DNA of 64,000 bases. Origin: Marivirga aurantiaca. GTDB lineage: Bacteria; Bacteroidota; Bacteroidia; Cytophagales; Cyclobacteriaceae. Numbering within the stretch: position 1 is the stretch's first letter; each line of letters opens with the position of its first letter. The notes under the pieces were generated by a model that ran no database searches, had not been told where the DNA came from, and saw only the letters and a program-made list of their open reading frames with translations. The position numbers were made by a program, and so were the translations under genes. Positions 46,545 to 56,474 of this stretch are shown piece by piece. The stretch covers positions 1 to 64,000 of the forward strand of contig NZ_JAEQBW010000007.1 in the NCBI RefSeq assembly GCF_016679925.1. The letters run 5' to 3'.

Positions 46545-47906
46545 TTAATTAGTTTTGACTTCCTGGCTGTTCTTGAGTAGTACTCTTTTGTTATCAAAGA
46601 ACAAATAAGCCATGCATACTGTAGTAGCCAAAATATCAGCAACCGGGAAAGCAATCCATAAACCATTTAGACCATAGAAATGTGGCAGAATTAATATTAA
46701 TGGGATGAGGAAAAACCCCTGTTTAGTAAGTGTTAACAAAAGAGCAGGAATTGATTTGCCAATTGCCTGATAATAGGCAGAGCTAATTAATTGTAACGCA
46801 ATAAGGGGAGTGGCCAGGAAAGTGATCCTTAAAGCGGGTACAGTTTCAGTAATTAAACTGCTGTCGTTAGTAAAGATCCTGATGATTTGAGGAGTAAAAA
46901 TCATGATCAAAGCAAAAATAACTGAAGAAATGAGGGTGCCTGAAAGCATTGAGTTTTTCAGGGCAAGTTTTACTCGTTTCCAGGATTTAGCTCCAAAATT
47001 ATAACCTATTATTGGCATCGAACCCTGAGTGATTCCCAGGGCAGGAATGTTTACCACCATCATCATTCTGTTAATGATACCATACACCGCAATGCTTGTT
47101 TCTCCTCCATATCTATATAGTGAGTTGTTCAATATGAGAAATAGTAAACTAACAATCCCTTGTCTGGCAAAAGTGACAGATCCGATAGCGAAAATTTCGG
47201 AAGTAATTTTCCAATCCAGCAATAAATCTGTCATTTTCAGATGAATCCCGGATTTACCTTTAATAAAAAAGAATGCGGCATAACTTGCACTCCCTATATA
47301 AGAAATAGTAGTGGCCCAGGCAGCACCTTTTATTCCCATATCCAGTACAATGATGAAAATTGGATCAAGTATAATGTTGACAACAGCAGGAACTATCATG
47401 ATATACATGGCTACTTTCGGATAGCCTACAGCCCGAATGATATTGTTGGACATCATCGCATAAGCAAGCACAGGGATACCTAACAGGATAATGCTGAAAT
47501 ACTCGATAGTGGGGGCTAAAATATCTCCTTTTGCACCAAAAGCACTTAAAAGTGGCTCAATAAAAATATAACCTAATATACAGAAGGTGATGCCCAGACT
47601 AAGAGTTAAGGTTAATTGATTCCCCAATGTTTTCCCTGCTTTTTCCGCATTTTTAGCACCCAAAGCACGGGAAATAACAGAAGCTCCTCCAATGCCAATC
47701 CCCATACCAATTGAAGAAATCAGAAAAGTAATAGGTATCACAACTGTTATTGCGGCAATACCTAAGGATCCTACAAAATTCCCTACGAAAATGGTATCCA
47801 CAATACCGTAAATGGATAATACCATGATGCCTATGGAGGCAGGAATAGCTTGTTTTCTTAATAAAAAGTTGATTGGCTTCGAACCAAATTCATCGGATGT
47901 GCTCAT
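46545..47906 (-). CDS. MATE-family efflux transporter
   Basis: The 453-residue protein has twelve hydrophobic helices in two related halves, with MATE signatures IYGIVDTIFVGNFVGSLGIAAITVVIPI, GIGIGGASVISRALGAKNAEKAGKTLGN and ITQGSMPIIGYNFGAKSWKRVKLAL. It exchanges a cationic compound for Na+ or H+ across the inner membrane; the substrate is unknown. The stop codon touches family-1 copy C. Confidence 0.93.
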   Translation of the reverse strand: MSTSDEFGSKPINFLLRKQAIPASIGIMVLSIYGIVDTIFVGNFVGSLGIAAITVVIPITFLISSIGMGIGIGGASVISRALGAKNAEKAGKTLGNQLTLTLSLGITFCILGYIFIEPLLSAFGAKGDILAPTIEYFSIILLGIPVLAYAMMSNNIIRAVGYPKVAMYIMIVPAVVNIILDPIFIIVLDMGIKGAAWATTISYIGSASYAAFFFIKGKSGIHLKMTDLLLDWKITSEIFAIGSVTFARQGIVSLLFLILNNSLYRYGGETSIAVYGIINRMMMVVNIPALGITQGSMPIIGYNFGAKSWKRVKLALKNSMLSGTLISSVIFALIMIFTPQIIRIFTNDSSLITETVPALRITFLATPLIALQLISSAYYQAIGKSIPALLLTLTKQGFFLIPLILILPHFYGLNGLWIAFPVADILATTVCMAYLFFDNKRVLLKNSQEVKTN

Positions 47907-48176
47907 TAAATAATTGTAAAAACTTATGATGTAACGACAGTCTGCTTTATTAGTTCATATTGTTTTGCTAAGCTACTATTGAAGATATGATGAACCAACA
48001 GGTAGTATTCAGCAATAGACATAGATTGAACAAAATTAGCAAGTATTTTTGGAATCTTGGGTTGATTGATAATTTGCTTTAGACCTTACCGAAACTTTCG
48101 TTTTTTAGCAATCGTTTTATTTAATCTAAAATTTAAAGGTATTGCGATGTTTTTTTTAACTTTGCTTCGTTAAACA
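47907..48176. other. Intergenic, divergent region MATE / 48228
   Basis: The A+T-rich spacer shows no frame above noise and no hairpin. The only recognisable element near it is the -7 box at 48177 (separate entry). Confidence 0.45.
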
Positions 48177-48184
48177 TATATTTG
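48177..48184 (+). promoter_or_regulatory. Probable -7 box for the gene at 48228
   Basis: TATATTTG fits TAnnTTTG and would put the transcript start about 37 bases before the ATG. A second box, TAACTTTG, lies 20 bases upstream. No -33 TTTG lies at the ideal distance. Confidence 0.4.
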
Positions 48185-48227
48185 CAAGCAATTAAAACCG
48201 TTATTTTAACGACAAAACTATTTTTTT

Positions 48228-48830
48228 ATGAATATAATTAAAGGATTTTCTATTATCTGTTTAGGATATTTCCTGCTATCATCATCAGCTTCAATGGCGC
48301 AATCTGAAGAGGCTCAGGACAACGGTTTAGAAAACACATTTAGGGGAATGATTGAAGGGAGTGAGACCTTTCAACAATACAAAGTTATTCCAATTACTAA
48401 AATAAATAGTTTTGAGAAGCAGCTTTCAGACACTTTGGAGAACTACCAAAGCCAAATAGAGCAAGCAGAAATTTCTAAAAATAATGCTGAACAAACAGCT
48501 GATAGCCTAAGATCTGAAGTTCAGCTTTTAACTACGGATCTGGAAGAAACACAGAAGCAAGTGGATGGCATTTTATTTCTTGGAATGCCAATGACCAAGT
48601 CGGGTTATAACATTATGTTCTGGACTATAGTGGCTATTTTAATCATTGGTTTAGCCCTGGTTTATGCTTTGTTTCTCAACAGCAATAGGGTAACCAAGCA
48701 AACAAAAGTGGAAAAGGAACGGGTAGATAATGAACTGGAAGAATTAAGAAAGACTTCCCATGAAAAGCAGGTAAAAATTAAGAGGGAATTACAAACGGCT
48801 CTTAATAAATTAGAAGAGCAAAACCGCTAA
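48228..48830 (+). CDS. Membrane protein with signal peptide, coiled coil and TM helix
   Basis: The 200-residue protein has a signal peptide (LGYFLLSSSASMAQ), a periplasmic coiled coil (about 60-115, YQSQIEQAEISKNNAEQTADSL), one transmembrane helix (MFWTIVAILIIGLALVYALF, about 128-150), and a basic coiled coil in the cytoplasm (KVEKERVDNELEELRKTSHE). I do not recognise a named family. Similar proteins are common in Cytophagales and Flavobacteria. A strong bidirectional terminator follows. Confidence 0.75.
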   Translation: MNIIKGFSIICLGYFLLSSSASMAQSEEAQDNGLENTFRGMIEGSETFQQYKVIPITKINSFEKQLSDTLENYQSQIEQAEISKNNAEQTADSLRSEVQLLTTDLEETQKQVDGILFLGMPMTKSGYNIMFWTIVAILIIGLALVYALFLNSNRVTKQTKVEKERVDNELEELRKTSHEKQVKIKRELQTALNKLEEQNR

Positions 48831-48846
48831 TAAACATTAAGTGAAC

Positions 48847-48901
48847 AGCATGAATAAAAAAAGCTAAGTACTCAATGTGCTTAGCTTTTTTTATTCATGC
48901 T
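48847..48901. terminator. Long bidirectional terminator
   Basis: A perfect 22-base inverted repeat (AGCATGAATAAAAAAAGCTA... with its complement, 11-base loop) lies between the gene at 48228 and the DUF983 gene. The inner stem GCTAAG/CTTAGC with A and T runs is the functional core for both strands. Confidence 0.9.
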
Positions 48902-48936
48902 TATGAATCTCGGCTTTATCTTATTAGACCAAAGAA

Positions 48937-49320
48937 TTAATATTCTGACTTTTTATCAGGATCGTATTTTATAAAAATATTGATATAGGCACTTTTGGAA
49001 AGCCTGAATGTGATGGGTATTAATAAAACAGAGAGAAAAATACATAATGTCAGTATAAGCCAAAGCTCAGCTACTCCCAAAATATTAAGAGCAACAAATA
49101 CAGTAATAATCAATGCAACCTGCATGGCATAACTTATATACATAGCCCCATCAAAAAAAGAAGGTTCCGCCATATACCTCAAGCCACAATGATGACACCT
49201 TTCCGGCATTTTCTGAAACTTCTTTAAATTGTAGGCTGGAGTTTCAAACAATTGGCCTTCATGGCAACGGGGGCACTTAAATTTAAAAATGCTGTATAAT
49301 TTATTCCCTTTATTGAACAT
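48937..49320 (-). CDS. DUF983 zinc-ribbon membrane protein
   Basis: The 127-residue protein has two CxxC pairs in the first 45 residues (KCPRCHEGQ and RCHHCGLRY), the family phrase EPSFFDGAMYISYAMQ, and two transmembrane helices (LIITVFVALNILGV and LILTLCIFLSVLLIPI). DUF983 proteins are small membrane zinc-ribbon proteins of unknown function. It lies 3 bases downstream of the IF2-N-like gene, in one transcript. Confidence 0.9.
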   Translation of the reverse strand: MFNKGNKLYSIFKFKCPRCHEGQLFETPAYNLKKFQKMPERCHHCGLRYMAEPSFFDGAMYISYAMQVALIITVFVALNILGVAELWLILTLCIFLSVLLIPITFRLSKSAYINIFIKYDPDKKSEY

Positions 49321-49323
49321 AAT

Positions 49324-50214
49324 TTAGGTGTTTAACCAACGCCAAAATTTACCTATGAGGGTAGTGGGTTGCGGTCTTTTTTGTACTTGAGCTTTTTCAG
49401 GAGCCATAGTTTTGCTCTTTTTCGGTTTCCTCTTCTTTTGTTGTTCCTGCTTTGGCTTGAGTATTTTTTCTTTATAAAATTTTTCCTTTCTTTTTTTCTC
49501 TAATTTGGCAGCTTCTTCACGCCTTCTTTTCTCCCGCTTCTGTTCTCTTTCTCTTATTTGCTGAGGAGTCAATTCTTTTCGAGACCTTTTTAAAGGTTCT
49601 CTTTTATTTCTTCTGGCACTGTCATTTTTTCGGATTGTCTTTTTATCTATCTCTGCTTCTACTTTTTCAGCTTTCGCTTTTGGAGCAGGTAAGTCTATTT
49701 TACCCAATACATTCAATCCTTGCAGAGAGACTTTAGGGGCTTTAATTACAACATCATCAGAAATCTCATCTCCGGATTCAAGTAAATCGGAAACAGTCTT
49801 ATATTCTCTTTCTCCTGGGGAATTGATCGCTGCAGCTTCGGTTATATCATTGTGGATAGAAGTATCTTCCGTTTCCTTGGCAGGCTCATTAGTCGCTTCG
49901 ATATTTATATCTTCCGAAAACTCAATTTCAGTACTTTTTTCTTCTATTACAGGTTGTTGGGATTCTTTCTCATCTACTTCTTCCTCGCTTAATTCAGGTT
50001 TACTTTCCTGTACGGGCTCAGGTAATTGCTCGGTTTCTTTCTTTTTCTTTTTTACCCGCAGATCGCCTTCAAAGTAATCGAAAAGTAAAGTAACAGACTC
50101 ATCATTGAGTTTAGTATTTGAATCCTTTTCAATGGTGATTCCTTTCTTTGCTAAAAAGGAGGTGATGTCTTCTGTGGTGATAGATAAATCCCTTGCTGCT
50201 TGTGCTAGTCTCAT
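49324..50214 (-). CDS. Orphan IF2-N-like domain protein with long charged linker
   Basis: The first 50 residues (MRLAQAARDLSITTEDITSFL, KKGITIEKDSNTKLNDESVTLLFDYF) resemble the N-terminal helical module of bacterial translation initiation factor IF-2. The rest is an acidic linker (about 60-150) and then a very basic coiled region (about 195-280, TPQQIREREQKREKRRREEAAK). No GTPase domain follows, so this is not infB. It may bind RNA or ribosomes; that is inference. Cotranscribed with the DUF983 gene (3-base gap). Confidence 0.7.
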   Translation of the reverse strand: MRLAQAARDLSITTEDITSFLAKKGITIEKDSNTKLNDESVTLLFDYFEGDLRVKKKKKETEQLPEPVQESKPELSEEEVDEKESQQPVIEEKSTEIEFSEDINIEATNEPAKETEDTSIHNDITEAAAINSPGEREYKTVSDLLESGDEISDDVVIKAPKVSLQGLNVLGKIDLPAPKAKAEKVEAEIDKKTIRKNDSARRNKREPLKRSRKELTPQQIREREQKREKRRREEAAKLEKKRKEKFYKEKILKPKQEQQKKRKPKKSKTMAPEKAQVQKRPQPTTLIGKFWRWLNT

Positions 50215-50290
50215 GGTTTATGGTTGGTAATCAATTAATTATGGTCATAAAGCTAGCGGGAAGCACAGGCTTTCCGCTAGCTTGAAATAT

Positions 50291-51778
50291 TTACTCTCCC
50301 TGACCTAAAGAGTAAGCTCTTTTTCCGTCAAAATTGTATAGATTGTCTGTTTTAATCACATCAATACCATGGATATTTAATTGTGAAAGAAGCTCAATAA
50401 TGTCCTTATTGCTTAGGTCGGTTTTTTCATCAGCAATATATCTGCATCTCCAATGGTCAGAACAAAAAGTGGATTCCAGTCCATCAGGATAGACTTTGAC
50501 ACCCCTGTTGGTAATTACCCTTAAAGGCATATTTCCCTCAGAGGCTTTCTCAATCATTTGTCCGAATTTTTCAGCGTTCCTGTCCTTATGATCAACATAA
50601 ATATCAACACCTACTAATTTTTTGTCTTTTGCAGGATATTCTTTGTCTTCAATGAAAATGCGTGAATCTTCCTCTGTATTGAAGGTGATTTTATCAAATT
50701 TTTGTGGGTTTTGCCCTAATCGCTCAATAACAGCATCAGCAAATTCTGAGGTATTTACCTTTCTACTGCTCAATTCAGGATTATAAATTTCACCTGTATG
50801 TACACCATCTTCTATGGTTCTTAACCATGCGTTATGGATAAATGCTGCTTTCTCAGGTTCTCCCAGATATTGTAACATTTGAATAGCCCCATGTAATAAT
50901 CCTGATGGATTGGCTATTCCCATTCCGGCAATATCAGGTGCGGAACCGTGGATTGCTTCAAACATTGCATACTCCCTGCCAATATTGGCAGAACCTGCAA
51001 GTCCTACAGAACCTGAAATTTCAGCAGTAATATCTGAAACTATATCGCCATATAAATTCGTGGTTACTATTACATCATAATTTTCCGGACGATTGGCTAT
51101 GTGGGCACATGCGATATCAATTATCTGGCTGGCAGCTTCAATTTCCGGGTACTCTTTTGCTACTTCCTTAAATACTTCATGGAATAATCCATCAGATAAC
51201 TTCATGATGTTATCTTTTACCAGGCAGGTCACTTTTTTACGGTTAAATTTTCTTGCATATTCAAATGCATAACGGATAATTTTTTCCGATCCGGGTCTTG
51301 AAATCAACTTAAGACACTGAACTACCTCGTCAGTTTGTTGATGTTCAATTCCTGCGTATAAATCTTCCTCATTTTCCCTTACCACTACCACATCCATTTT
51401 AGGGTGTTTGGTTTTTACAATTGGGTAATAAGATACTGCCGGACGTATGTTGGCAAAAAGCCCAAGATATTTCCGGATAGTTACATTTAAACTTTTATAG
51501 CCCTTTCCTTGCGGGGTGGTGATAGGAGCTTTCAGCATCACTTTATATTTGCGTATAGCATCAAGCGAGTCTTGTGTTATACCAGTAGTGATCCCCTCAA
51601 GATATGCTTTTTCACCTATTTCAATAAATTTCGGTTCTAATTTTACGTTAGCCGCTTCCAAAATTTTGAGAGTGGCATCCATTATTTCAGGACCAATTCC
51701 ATCTCCTTTGGCGATAACTATTTGTAGAGGTTTTGTAGGTTTGTTAAGCACACTTTCAGGACTTGCTGACTCTTTCAT
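50291..51778 (-). CDS. icd: NADP-dependent isocitrate dehydrogenase
   Basis: The 495-residue protein starts MKESASPESVLNKPTKPLQI and has the isocitrate/isopropylmalate dehydrogenase signatures: IAKGDGIGPEIMDATLKIL, NVTIRKYLGLFANIRPAVSYYPI, VVVRENEEDLYAGIEH, CLVKDNIMKLSDGLFHEVF, NLYGDIVSDITAEISGSVGLAGSANIG, and FEAIHGSAPDIAGMGIANPSGLL. Residues beyond about 335 form a C-terminal extension typical of the long bacterial type. It makes 2-oxoglutarate and NADPH in the TCA cycle. The frame runs on to 51853, but the extension is A+T-rich and unlike the family. Confidence 0.94.
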   Translation of the reverse strand: MKESASPESVLNKPTKPLQIVIAKGDGIGPEIMDATLKILEAANVKLEPKFIEIGEKAYLEGITTGITQDSLDAIRKYKVMLKAPITTPQGKGYKSLNVTIRKYLGLFANIRPAVSYYPIVKTKHPKMDVVVVRENEEDLYAGIEHQQTDEVVQCLKLISRPGSEKIIRYAFEYARKFNRKKVTCLVKDNIMKLSDGLFHEVFKEVAKEYPEIEAASQIIDIACAHIANRPENYDVIVTTNLYGDIVSDITAEISGSVGLAGSANIGREYAMFEAIHGSAPDIAGMGIANPSGLLHGAIQMLQYLGEPEKAAFIHNAWLRTIEDGVHTGEIYNPELSSRKVNTSEFADAVIERLGQNPQKFDKITFNTEEDSRIFIEDKEYPAKDKKLVGVDIYVDHKDRNAEKFGQMIEKASEGNMPLRVITNRGVKVYPDGLESTFCSDHWRCRYIADEKTDLSNKDIIELLSQLNIHGIDVIKTDNLYNFDGKRAYSLGQGE

Positions 51779-51900
51779 ATTGATGTGATTTATTAGAAAA
51801 TATTTTATTATTAAATAATAAATTAATTGAATTGACAATTGTTGTATAAACAATCAATTTGATAACGACTAAAATTATAATCGGTTAATTATTTTGGGTG

Positions 51901-51931
51901 CAAAAATACGGTTTAAGCTGATTGAATCAAA
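51901..51931 (-). promoter_or_regulatory. Bacteroidota-type promoter of icd
   Basis: On the minus strand TTTG (51931-51928), a 19-base spacer and TATTTTTG (51908-51901) match the -33/-7 consensus. The transcript would start near 51894 and leave a leader of about 115 bases before the ATG at 51778. Confidence 0.7.
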
Positions 51932-52007
51932 GTGTAAATGAGAGTATATTATTACAGCAGAATTTTCACCTTTCGGCTAAGCAGCAGAATATCTTTAATC
52001 AATTTGA

Positions 52008-52241
52008 TCATACCATTTCCGGCTCATTTTTATCCCTTGGAAGACATACTCCGGGAGGTAAATCCAACACAGGATCATCATTGTCATTGGAAGTGCCTCC
52101 GCCACCATTATTGTCGTCATCATCCGAGTTGTTATTATTGCGAATAACCCACCGAATGAAGTATGAGACCAAAAACGCTGAACTCAGAACTAAAATAATA
52201 TAGTCCGGGTTTTGGATGATATATTGAATGAAGGTTTTCAA
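52008..52241 (-). CDS. Small single-TM protein with Asn/Asp/Gly-rich tail (77 aa)
   Basis: The protein starts MKTFIQYIIQNPDYIILVLSSAFLVSYFIRWVI, one transmembrane helix, followed by a low-complexity tail (NNNNSDDDDNNGGGGTSND) and a short C-terminal segment (DLPPGVCLPRDKNEPEMV). No family known to me. The coding call rests on the N-terminal hydrophobic helix and start; the tail composition is unusual. Confidence 0.5.
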   Translation of the reverse strand: MKTFIQYIIQNPDYIILVLSSAFLVSYFIRWVIRNNNNSDDDDNNGGGGTSNDNDDPVLDLPPGVCLPRDKNEPEMV

Positions 52242-52392
52242 ATTGCTAATTATACAAATTCGTTAAGTTTATAACTCCTTTCTTATTAGTATTTTACTGA
52301 CTAATGTAAATGAAAGTTGGTGAATTCGGAAATAATTTCCCATTATGCTGAGAAGTAGGAAGCCAAAATTTAGCCACATTTTCCTTGTTCAC

Positions 52393-53319
52393 TTATTTCT
52401 GGCTTTTTGAACGTTTTAGTAATGGATTATCACCCTCAAAATAAACTCGCTGAGTAGGATAGGCCAATGAAATAGTCTCTTCTTTGCTAAACCTTTCTAA
52501 GATTTCTTCCCAAATAACATGTTCTATTACCCTTCTTTTTTTAGGTAGGGAAAGGTACCTGATAGTAAGTTCAACACCCCGGTCTTTTACAGAAGTATAA
52601 ATGAAAGGAGTAAGATTACTATAGAAGATCATGTATTTTTTTGAGGCTTCCAATAACTTTCTCTTAGCTGAAAAAGAAAGTTCTTCAGCGTGCTTATTCA
52701 CAATCTCGGTCAGAATAACCTTTGCCAATTTCCAATCGCTTTCAAAGGTGATATTAACCTTGGTTTCATTCCAAACATGGCTAAAACCCTGGTTATAATT
52801 GGCCTGGCTTACACTAAAAACTTTACCATTTGGAATGTGGATAATGCGGCCGGTGCTTTGATCTGAATCTACCCAATTGCCAATTTCATTAATAGTGAAC
52901 TGGAAAAACCGGATATCGATCACATCTCCGGCATCTTCACCGATCTCAATTCGATCTCCTACCTCAAAAGGTTTTCGTACCATAATGAAGATCCAACCTG
53001 CTAAGTTTACAATTGGTACCTGCAGTGCAATAGCCAGGCCTGCACTTACAAGGCCCAGAAAAGTACCAAGTGAGTCAATCCTATCAATCCAGATATTGAG
53101 TAAAACAAAGAGTAGAATAATATAATAAGCATTCTTGACACCATTCTTCCATAGGTATCGGTGTTTGATGTCTTTGAAGCTTTTGAAGATGAGTGTTAAT
53201 GCTATTAAGCGGATTAATAGCAGTAATAAAAAGGCAATGAAAGTATAGAGGATTTTTAGTTGCAATTCCGGACCTATTTGCCAATGTTCTTCTATGTATT
53301 GCCCTAACTCTTGCATCAT
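52393..53319 (-). CDS. Mechanosensitive ion channel, MscS family
   Basis: The 308-residue protein has three transmembrane helices (LKILYTFIAFLLLLLIRLIALT; NAYYIILLFVLLNIWIDRI; SLGTFLGLVSAGLAIALQVPIVNLAGWIFI), the pore-lining Ala/Gly-rich third helix, and the beta domain KPFEVGDRIEIGEDAGDVIDIRFFQFTI. It opens on membrane tension and releases osmolytes. It precedes lhgO's terminus on the same strand. Confidence 0.93.
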   Translation of the reverse strand: MMQELGQYIEEHWQIGPELQLKILYTFIAFLLLLLIRLIALTLIFKSFKDIKHRYLWKNGVKNAYYIILLFVLLNIWIDRIDSLGTFLGLVSAGLAIALQVPIVNLAGWIFIMVRKPFEVGDRIEIGEDAGDVIDIRFFQFTINEIGNWVDSDQSTGRIIHIPNGKVFSVSQANYNQGFSHVWNETKVNITFESDWKLAKVILTEIVNKHAEELSFSAKRKLLEASKKYMIFYSNLTPFIYTSVKDRGVELTIRYLSLPKKRRVIEHVIWEEILERFSKEETISLAYPTQRVYFEGDNPLLKRSKSQK

Positions 53320-53404
53320 GCCTTTATATTACGAAATCTATTTGATCTTTTGAAATTGAAATATTATTGCTACATGGATTATACTGATTTCTGAATATAA
53401 AGAT

Positions 53405-54607
53405 TTAAAATCGTTTTAATACCAAATCACACACATAATCGCCAATAGATAAAGATGAGGTAGCGGCCGGAGAAGGGGCATTGCACACATTTATGGCATT
53501 TTCCTCTTGGAGTATCAGGAAGTCATCTATTAGCCCGCCATTCCTGTCGCATGCCTGGGCACGCACCCCGGCACCTCCCGGTAGTAAATCTGATTCTGTG
53601 ATGTCAGGCAATAGTTTTTGCAATGCTTTTGTAAAGGCAGCTTTTGAAAATGAACGGTACATTTCACCAAAACCTGTTTTCCAGTATTTGGCTGCTACTT
53701 TTTGAAAACCCGGCCAGGCGAGAGATTCCCCTAGTTCTACTAAATTAAACAATGACTTTCTATATCCTTCCCTTTTAAATGCCAACACGGCATTTGGGCC
53801 TGCTTCTATACCTCCATTGATCATACGCGTAAAATGGACGCCCAGAAAAGGGAAATTAGGATCAGGAACTGGATACACAAGGTTTTTAACCAGATATTGC
53901 TTTTCAGGCTTGATCATGAAATATTCTCCACGGAAAGGGATAATCTGCAAATCCAGTTTTTTGGAAGTGAGTTTTGCTATTTTGTCTGAATATAAACCGG
54001 CACAGTTTACGATTAGTTTAGTCTCAAAATGTTCTTTTTCAGTAATTACCGTACTTACCTCATTATTTGATTGAATATCAATTACCTTCTGTCCGAGCTT
54101 TATTTCACCTCCTAAAGATTGAAACTTTTCAGCATACTTTAATGAAACCGCAGTATAATCAATAATTCCTGTTTGGGGTACATGTATGCCTGCAATACCA
54201 TTGATGTAGGGCTCGTGTTCTTTGACTTCTTCTTTGGTGAGTCTCTTGAGGTTATTAAGTCCATTGGCTTTTCCCCGTTCTTCAATCATGCTGAGGTTGG
54301 CCAATTCACTTTGATTGGTTGCGACAATTATTTTACCACATAAATCATAAGCAACACCTTCTTCATCACAGAACCTTAGCAGTTGATTGTAGCCATCAAT
54401 GCAATTTTTAGCTTTCAGACTGCCAGGTTTATAGTAAACTCCGGAATGGATAACCCCACTATTATTGCCGGTTTGATGCTGAGCCAGCTTTGCTTCTTTC
54501 TCTAACAATAAAACTGATTTATCAGGAGATTTTTGCTTTATTTTTAAAGCAGTAGCCAAACCTACTATCCCTCCGCCTATGATAATGATGTCGTATATTT
54601 TGTTCAC
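53405..54607 (-). CDS. lhgO: L-2-hydroxyglutarate oxidase LhgO
   Basis: The 400-residue flavoprotein has a DAO-type FAD-binding motif (IIIGGGIVGLATALKIKQ), QTGNNSGVIHSGVYY, CDEEGVAYDLCGKI, VNCAGLYSDKIAKL, PFRGEYFMIKPE, VHFTRMINGGIEAGPNAVLA, and GVRAQACDRNGGLIDDF. These match LhgO (YgaF), which oxidises L-2-hydroxyglutarate to 2-oxoglutarate. It is one of several 2-oxoglutarate-linked genes here (icd and the C-terminal 2OG oxygenase), though they are not in one operon. Confidence 0.92.
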   Translation of the reverse strand: MNKIYDIIIIGGGIVGLATALKIKQKSPDKSVLLLEKEAKLAQHQTGNNSGVIHSGVYYKPGSLKAKNCIDGYNQLLRFCDEEGVAYDLCGKIIVATNQSELANLSMIEERGKANGLNNLKRLTKEEVKEHEPYINGIAGIHVPQTGIIDYTAVSLKYAEKFQSLGGEIKLGQKVIDIQSNNEVSTVITEKEHFETKLIVNCAGLYSDKIAKLTSKKLDLQIIPFRGEYFMIKPEKQYLVKNLVYPVPDPNFPFLGVHFTRMINGGIEAGPNAVLAFKREGYRKSLFNLVELGESLAWPGFQKVAAKYWKTGFGEMYRSFSKAAFTKALQKLLPDITESDLLPGGAGVRAQACDRNGGLIDDFLILQEENAINVCNAPSPAATSSLSIGDYVCDLVLKRF

Positions 54608-54768
54608 GAAAAATGTGATTTAGGTTAATTCAAACTTTAATAAACTCAGACAAAAATAATAGAATTTAATCGTGATGGATGTGTTTTATCAAATATTAGA
54701 GAGGCAAATCTTGATTTCCAGACTTGGTAAATGCAGAAACACAATATTTTGTGCTCCTGCAATATTTG

Positions 54769-56070
54769 TTAATTAACTATCACCAAATAGTAATTCTTTT
54801 TTCCGCGTTGTACCAGGAGGTATTTGTTCTGCAATAATTGATAAGAAACTGCTGCATTCGCATCTATCACCTTTTCTTTGTTAATGCTTACGCCACCTCC
54901 CTGAATCATTTTACGGGCTTCTCCTTTAGAAGGAAATACTATTCCCTTGGTGGTTTCGCTCAAAAAATCTGTCACGTTAGCTACTGATGCTAATTCTTCT
55001 TTTGTGATTTCTACCTGGGGTACACCTTCAAACACACTTAATAAAGTATCTTCATCAATGCTTGCCAGTTCTTCCGTAGTTGATTTACCAAAAAGAATGG
55101 ATGATGCTTTCAGAGCCATGTCCAAAGCTTCTTGAGAATGCACTCGTACAGTAATTTCTTCAGCTAGAGCTTTTTGTAAAGTGCGCAAATGTGGAGCTTG
55201 CTGATGCTCTTTCTCCAAAGCCTCGATTTCTTCTTTGCCTTTAGTACTGAAAATCCTGATAAAATTACTCATGTCTTCATCAGAAGCATTCAGCCAGAAT
55301 TGGTAGAATTTATAAGGAGAGGTTTTTTTCGGATCCAGCCAAATATTCCCACTTTCTGTTTTACCGAACTTTGTGCCATCTGCTTTTTTGATGAGCGGAG
55401 TTGTCACTGCATAGGCTTCTCCTTGTATCATTTTCCTGATGAGTTCCGTTCCTGTGGTGATGTTTCCCCACTGATCGGATCCGCCCATTTGCAATTTGCA
55501 ATTCATGGCTTTGTACAAATGCAAAAAGTCATAGCCCTGCACTAACTGGTAAGTGAATTCTGTAAAACTCATGCCTTCACTTGATTCAGCTGAAAGTCTT
55601 TTCTTTACCGAATCTTTTGCCATCATGTAATTAACTGTCAGGTGCTTTCCCACATCCCTGATGAAGCCCAGGAAACTGAAATCTTTCATCCAGTCGTAAT
55701 TATTAACCAATACAGCACCATTTTCAGCTTTGGAATCAAAATCAAGGAAGTTCATCACTTGTTTTTTGATGGATTCTTCGTTGTGGCGTAAAGTAGGCTC
55801 GTCCAGTAAATTGCGCTCTTGCGATTTTCCTGAAGGATCACCTATCATACCAGTTGCTCCACCTAACAAAACGATAGGTCTGTGGCCGGCATCCTGGAAA
55901 TGTTTCAGCATCATTACGCCTACCAGATGACCAATGTGCAATGAATCCGCTGTTGGGTCAATGCCCACATAAGCTGCCGTCAATTCTTTTTTTAGTTGAT
56001 CCTGGATGCCCGGCATCTGATCGTGGATCATGCCACGCCATGTCAATTCTTCTATGAAATCCTTTTGCAT
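54769..56070 (-). CDS. tyrS: Tyrosyl-tRNA synthetase
   Basis: The 433-residue protein has [22 protein letters not shown] (HIGH motif), [38 protein letters not shown] and the KFGKT form of the KMSKS loop. An S4 domain ([21 protein letters not shown]) ends the protein. It charges tRNA-Tyr. The -7-like box TATATTTG (56114-56107, minus) lies about 37 bases upstream of the start; no -33 is evident. Confidence 0.98.
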   Translation of the reverse strand: MQKDFIEELTWRGMIHDQMPGIQDQLKKELTAAYVGIDPTADSLHIGHLVGVMMLKHFQDAGHRPIVLLGGATGMIGDPSGKSQERNLLDEPTLRHNEESIKKQVMNFLDFDSKAENGAVLVNNYDWMKDFSFLGFIRDVGKHLTVNYMMAKDSVKKRLSAESSEGMSFTEFTYQLVQGYDFLHLYKAMNCKLQMGGSDQWGNITTGTELIRKMIQGEAYAVTTPLIKKADGTKFGKTESGNIWLDPKKTSPYKFYQFWLNASDEDMSNFIRIFSTKGKEEIEALEKEHQQAPHLRTLQKALAEEITVRVHSQEALDMALKASSILFGKSTTEELASIDEDTLLSVFEGVPQVEITKEELASVANVTDFLSETTKGIVFPSKGEARKMIQGGGVSINKEKVIDANAAVSYQLLQNKYLLVQRGKKNYYLVIVN

Positions 56071-56379
56071 GTATAGTTGAGCGTTATTTATTCAATTTTT
56101 GCGATGCAAATATAAAAGGCTTGTGAGGGAAATAATAATTAATCGTGTATTAAGTATTAGCAATTAAGGAATTAAAAGAGAGCTGAACATCCGACTTTTG
56201 AAGTAATAAAGGAGTGATTGATTAGGCTCCCCACATTACCCTTACAATAGAAAATGGAATCAAATAGGTGCTTTTAATGTTGAATTTAAAACTGTATTTA
56301 CATTTAGTTTGATTGAGACAACCATATATCCATTCATACCGCCTTTGGCTTAGAAGAAAATATTATTACACATCACTTT
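56071..56379. other. Divergent spacer tyrS / fabH
   Basis: Apart from the probable tyrS -7 box (56107-56114) nothing is recognised here: no frame, repeat or hairpin of note. Confidence 0.5.
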
Positions 56380-56411
56380 TTTGAAATCATTGTCTTATTC
56401 TTCTATATTTG
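56380..56411 (+). promoter_or_regulatory. Bacteroidota-type promoter of fabH
   Basis: TTTG (56380-56383), a 20-base spacer, and TATATTTG (56404-56411) match -33/-7. The upstream in-frame TTG (56409) overlaps the -7 box, which supports the ATG at 56475 as the real start. Confidence 0.75.
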
Positions 56412-56474
56412 ATCGCTTTTGAAGTGAAAAAACAGTTTTTTAGCTTCAAAACTTATGATTCTAACGAAATATCC

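Noticed and set aside
51779-51853. Upstream extension of icd
   Set aside because: A+T-rich extension without homology; the family start fits 51778.
56409-56474. Upstream extension of fabH
   Set aside because: The alternative start overlaps the TATATTTG -7 box; FabH homology begins at 56475.
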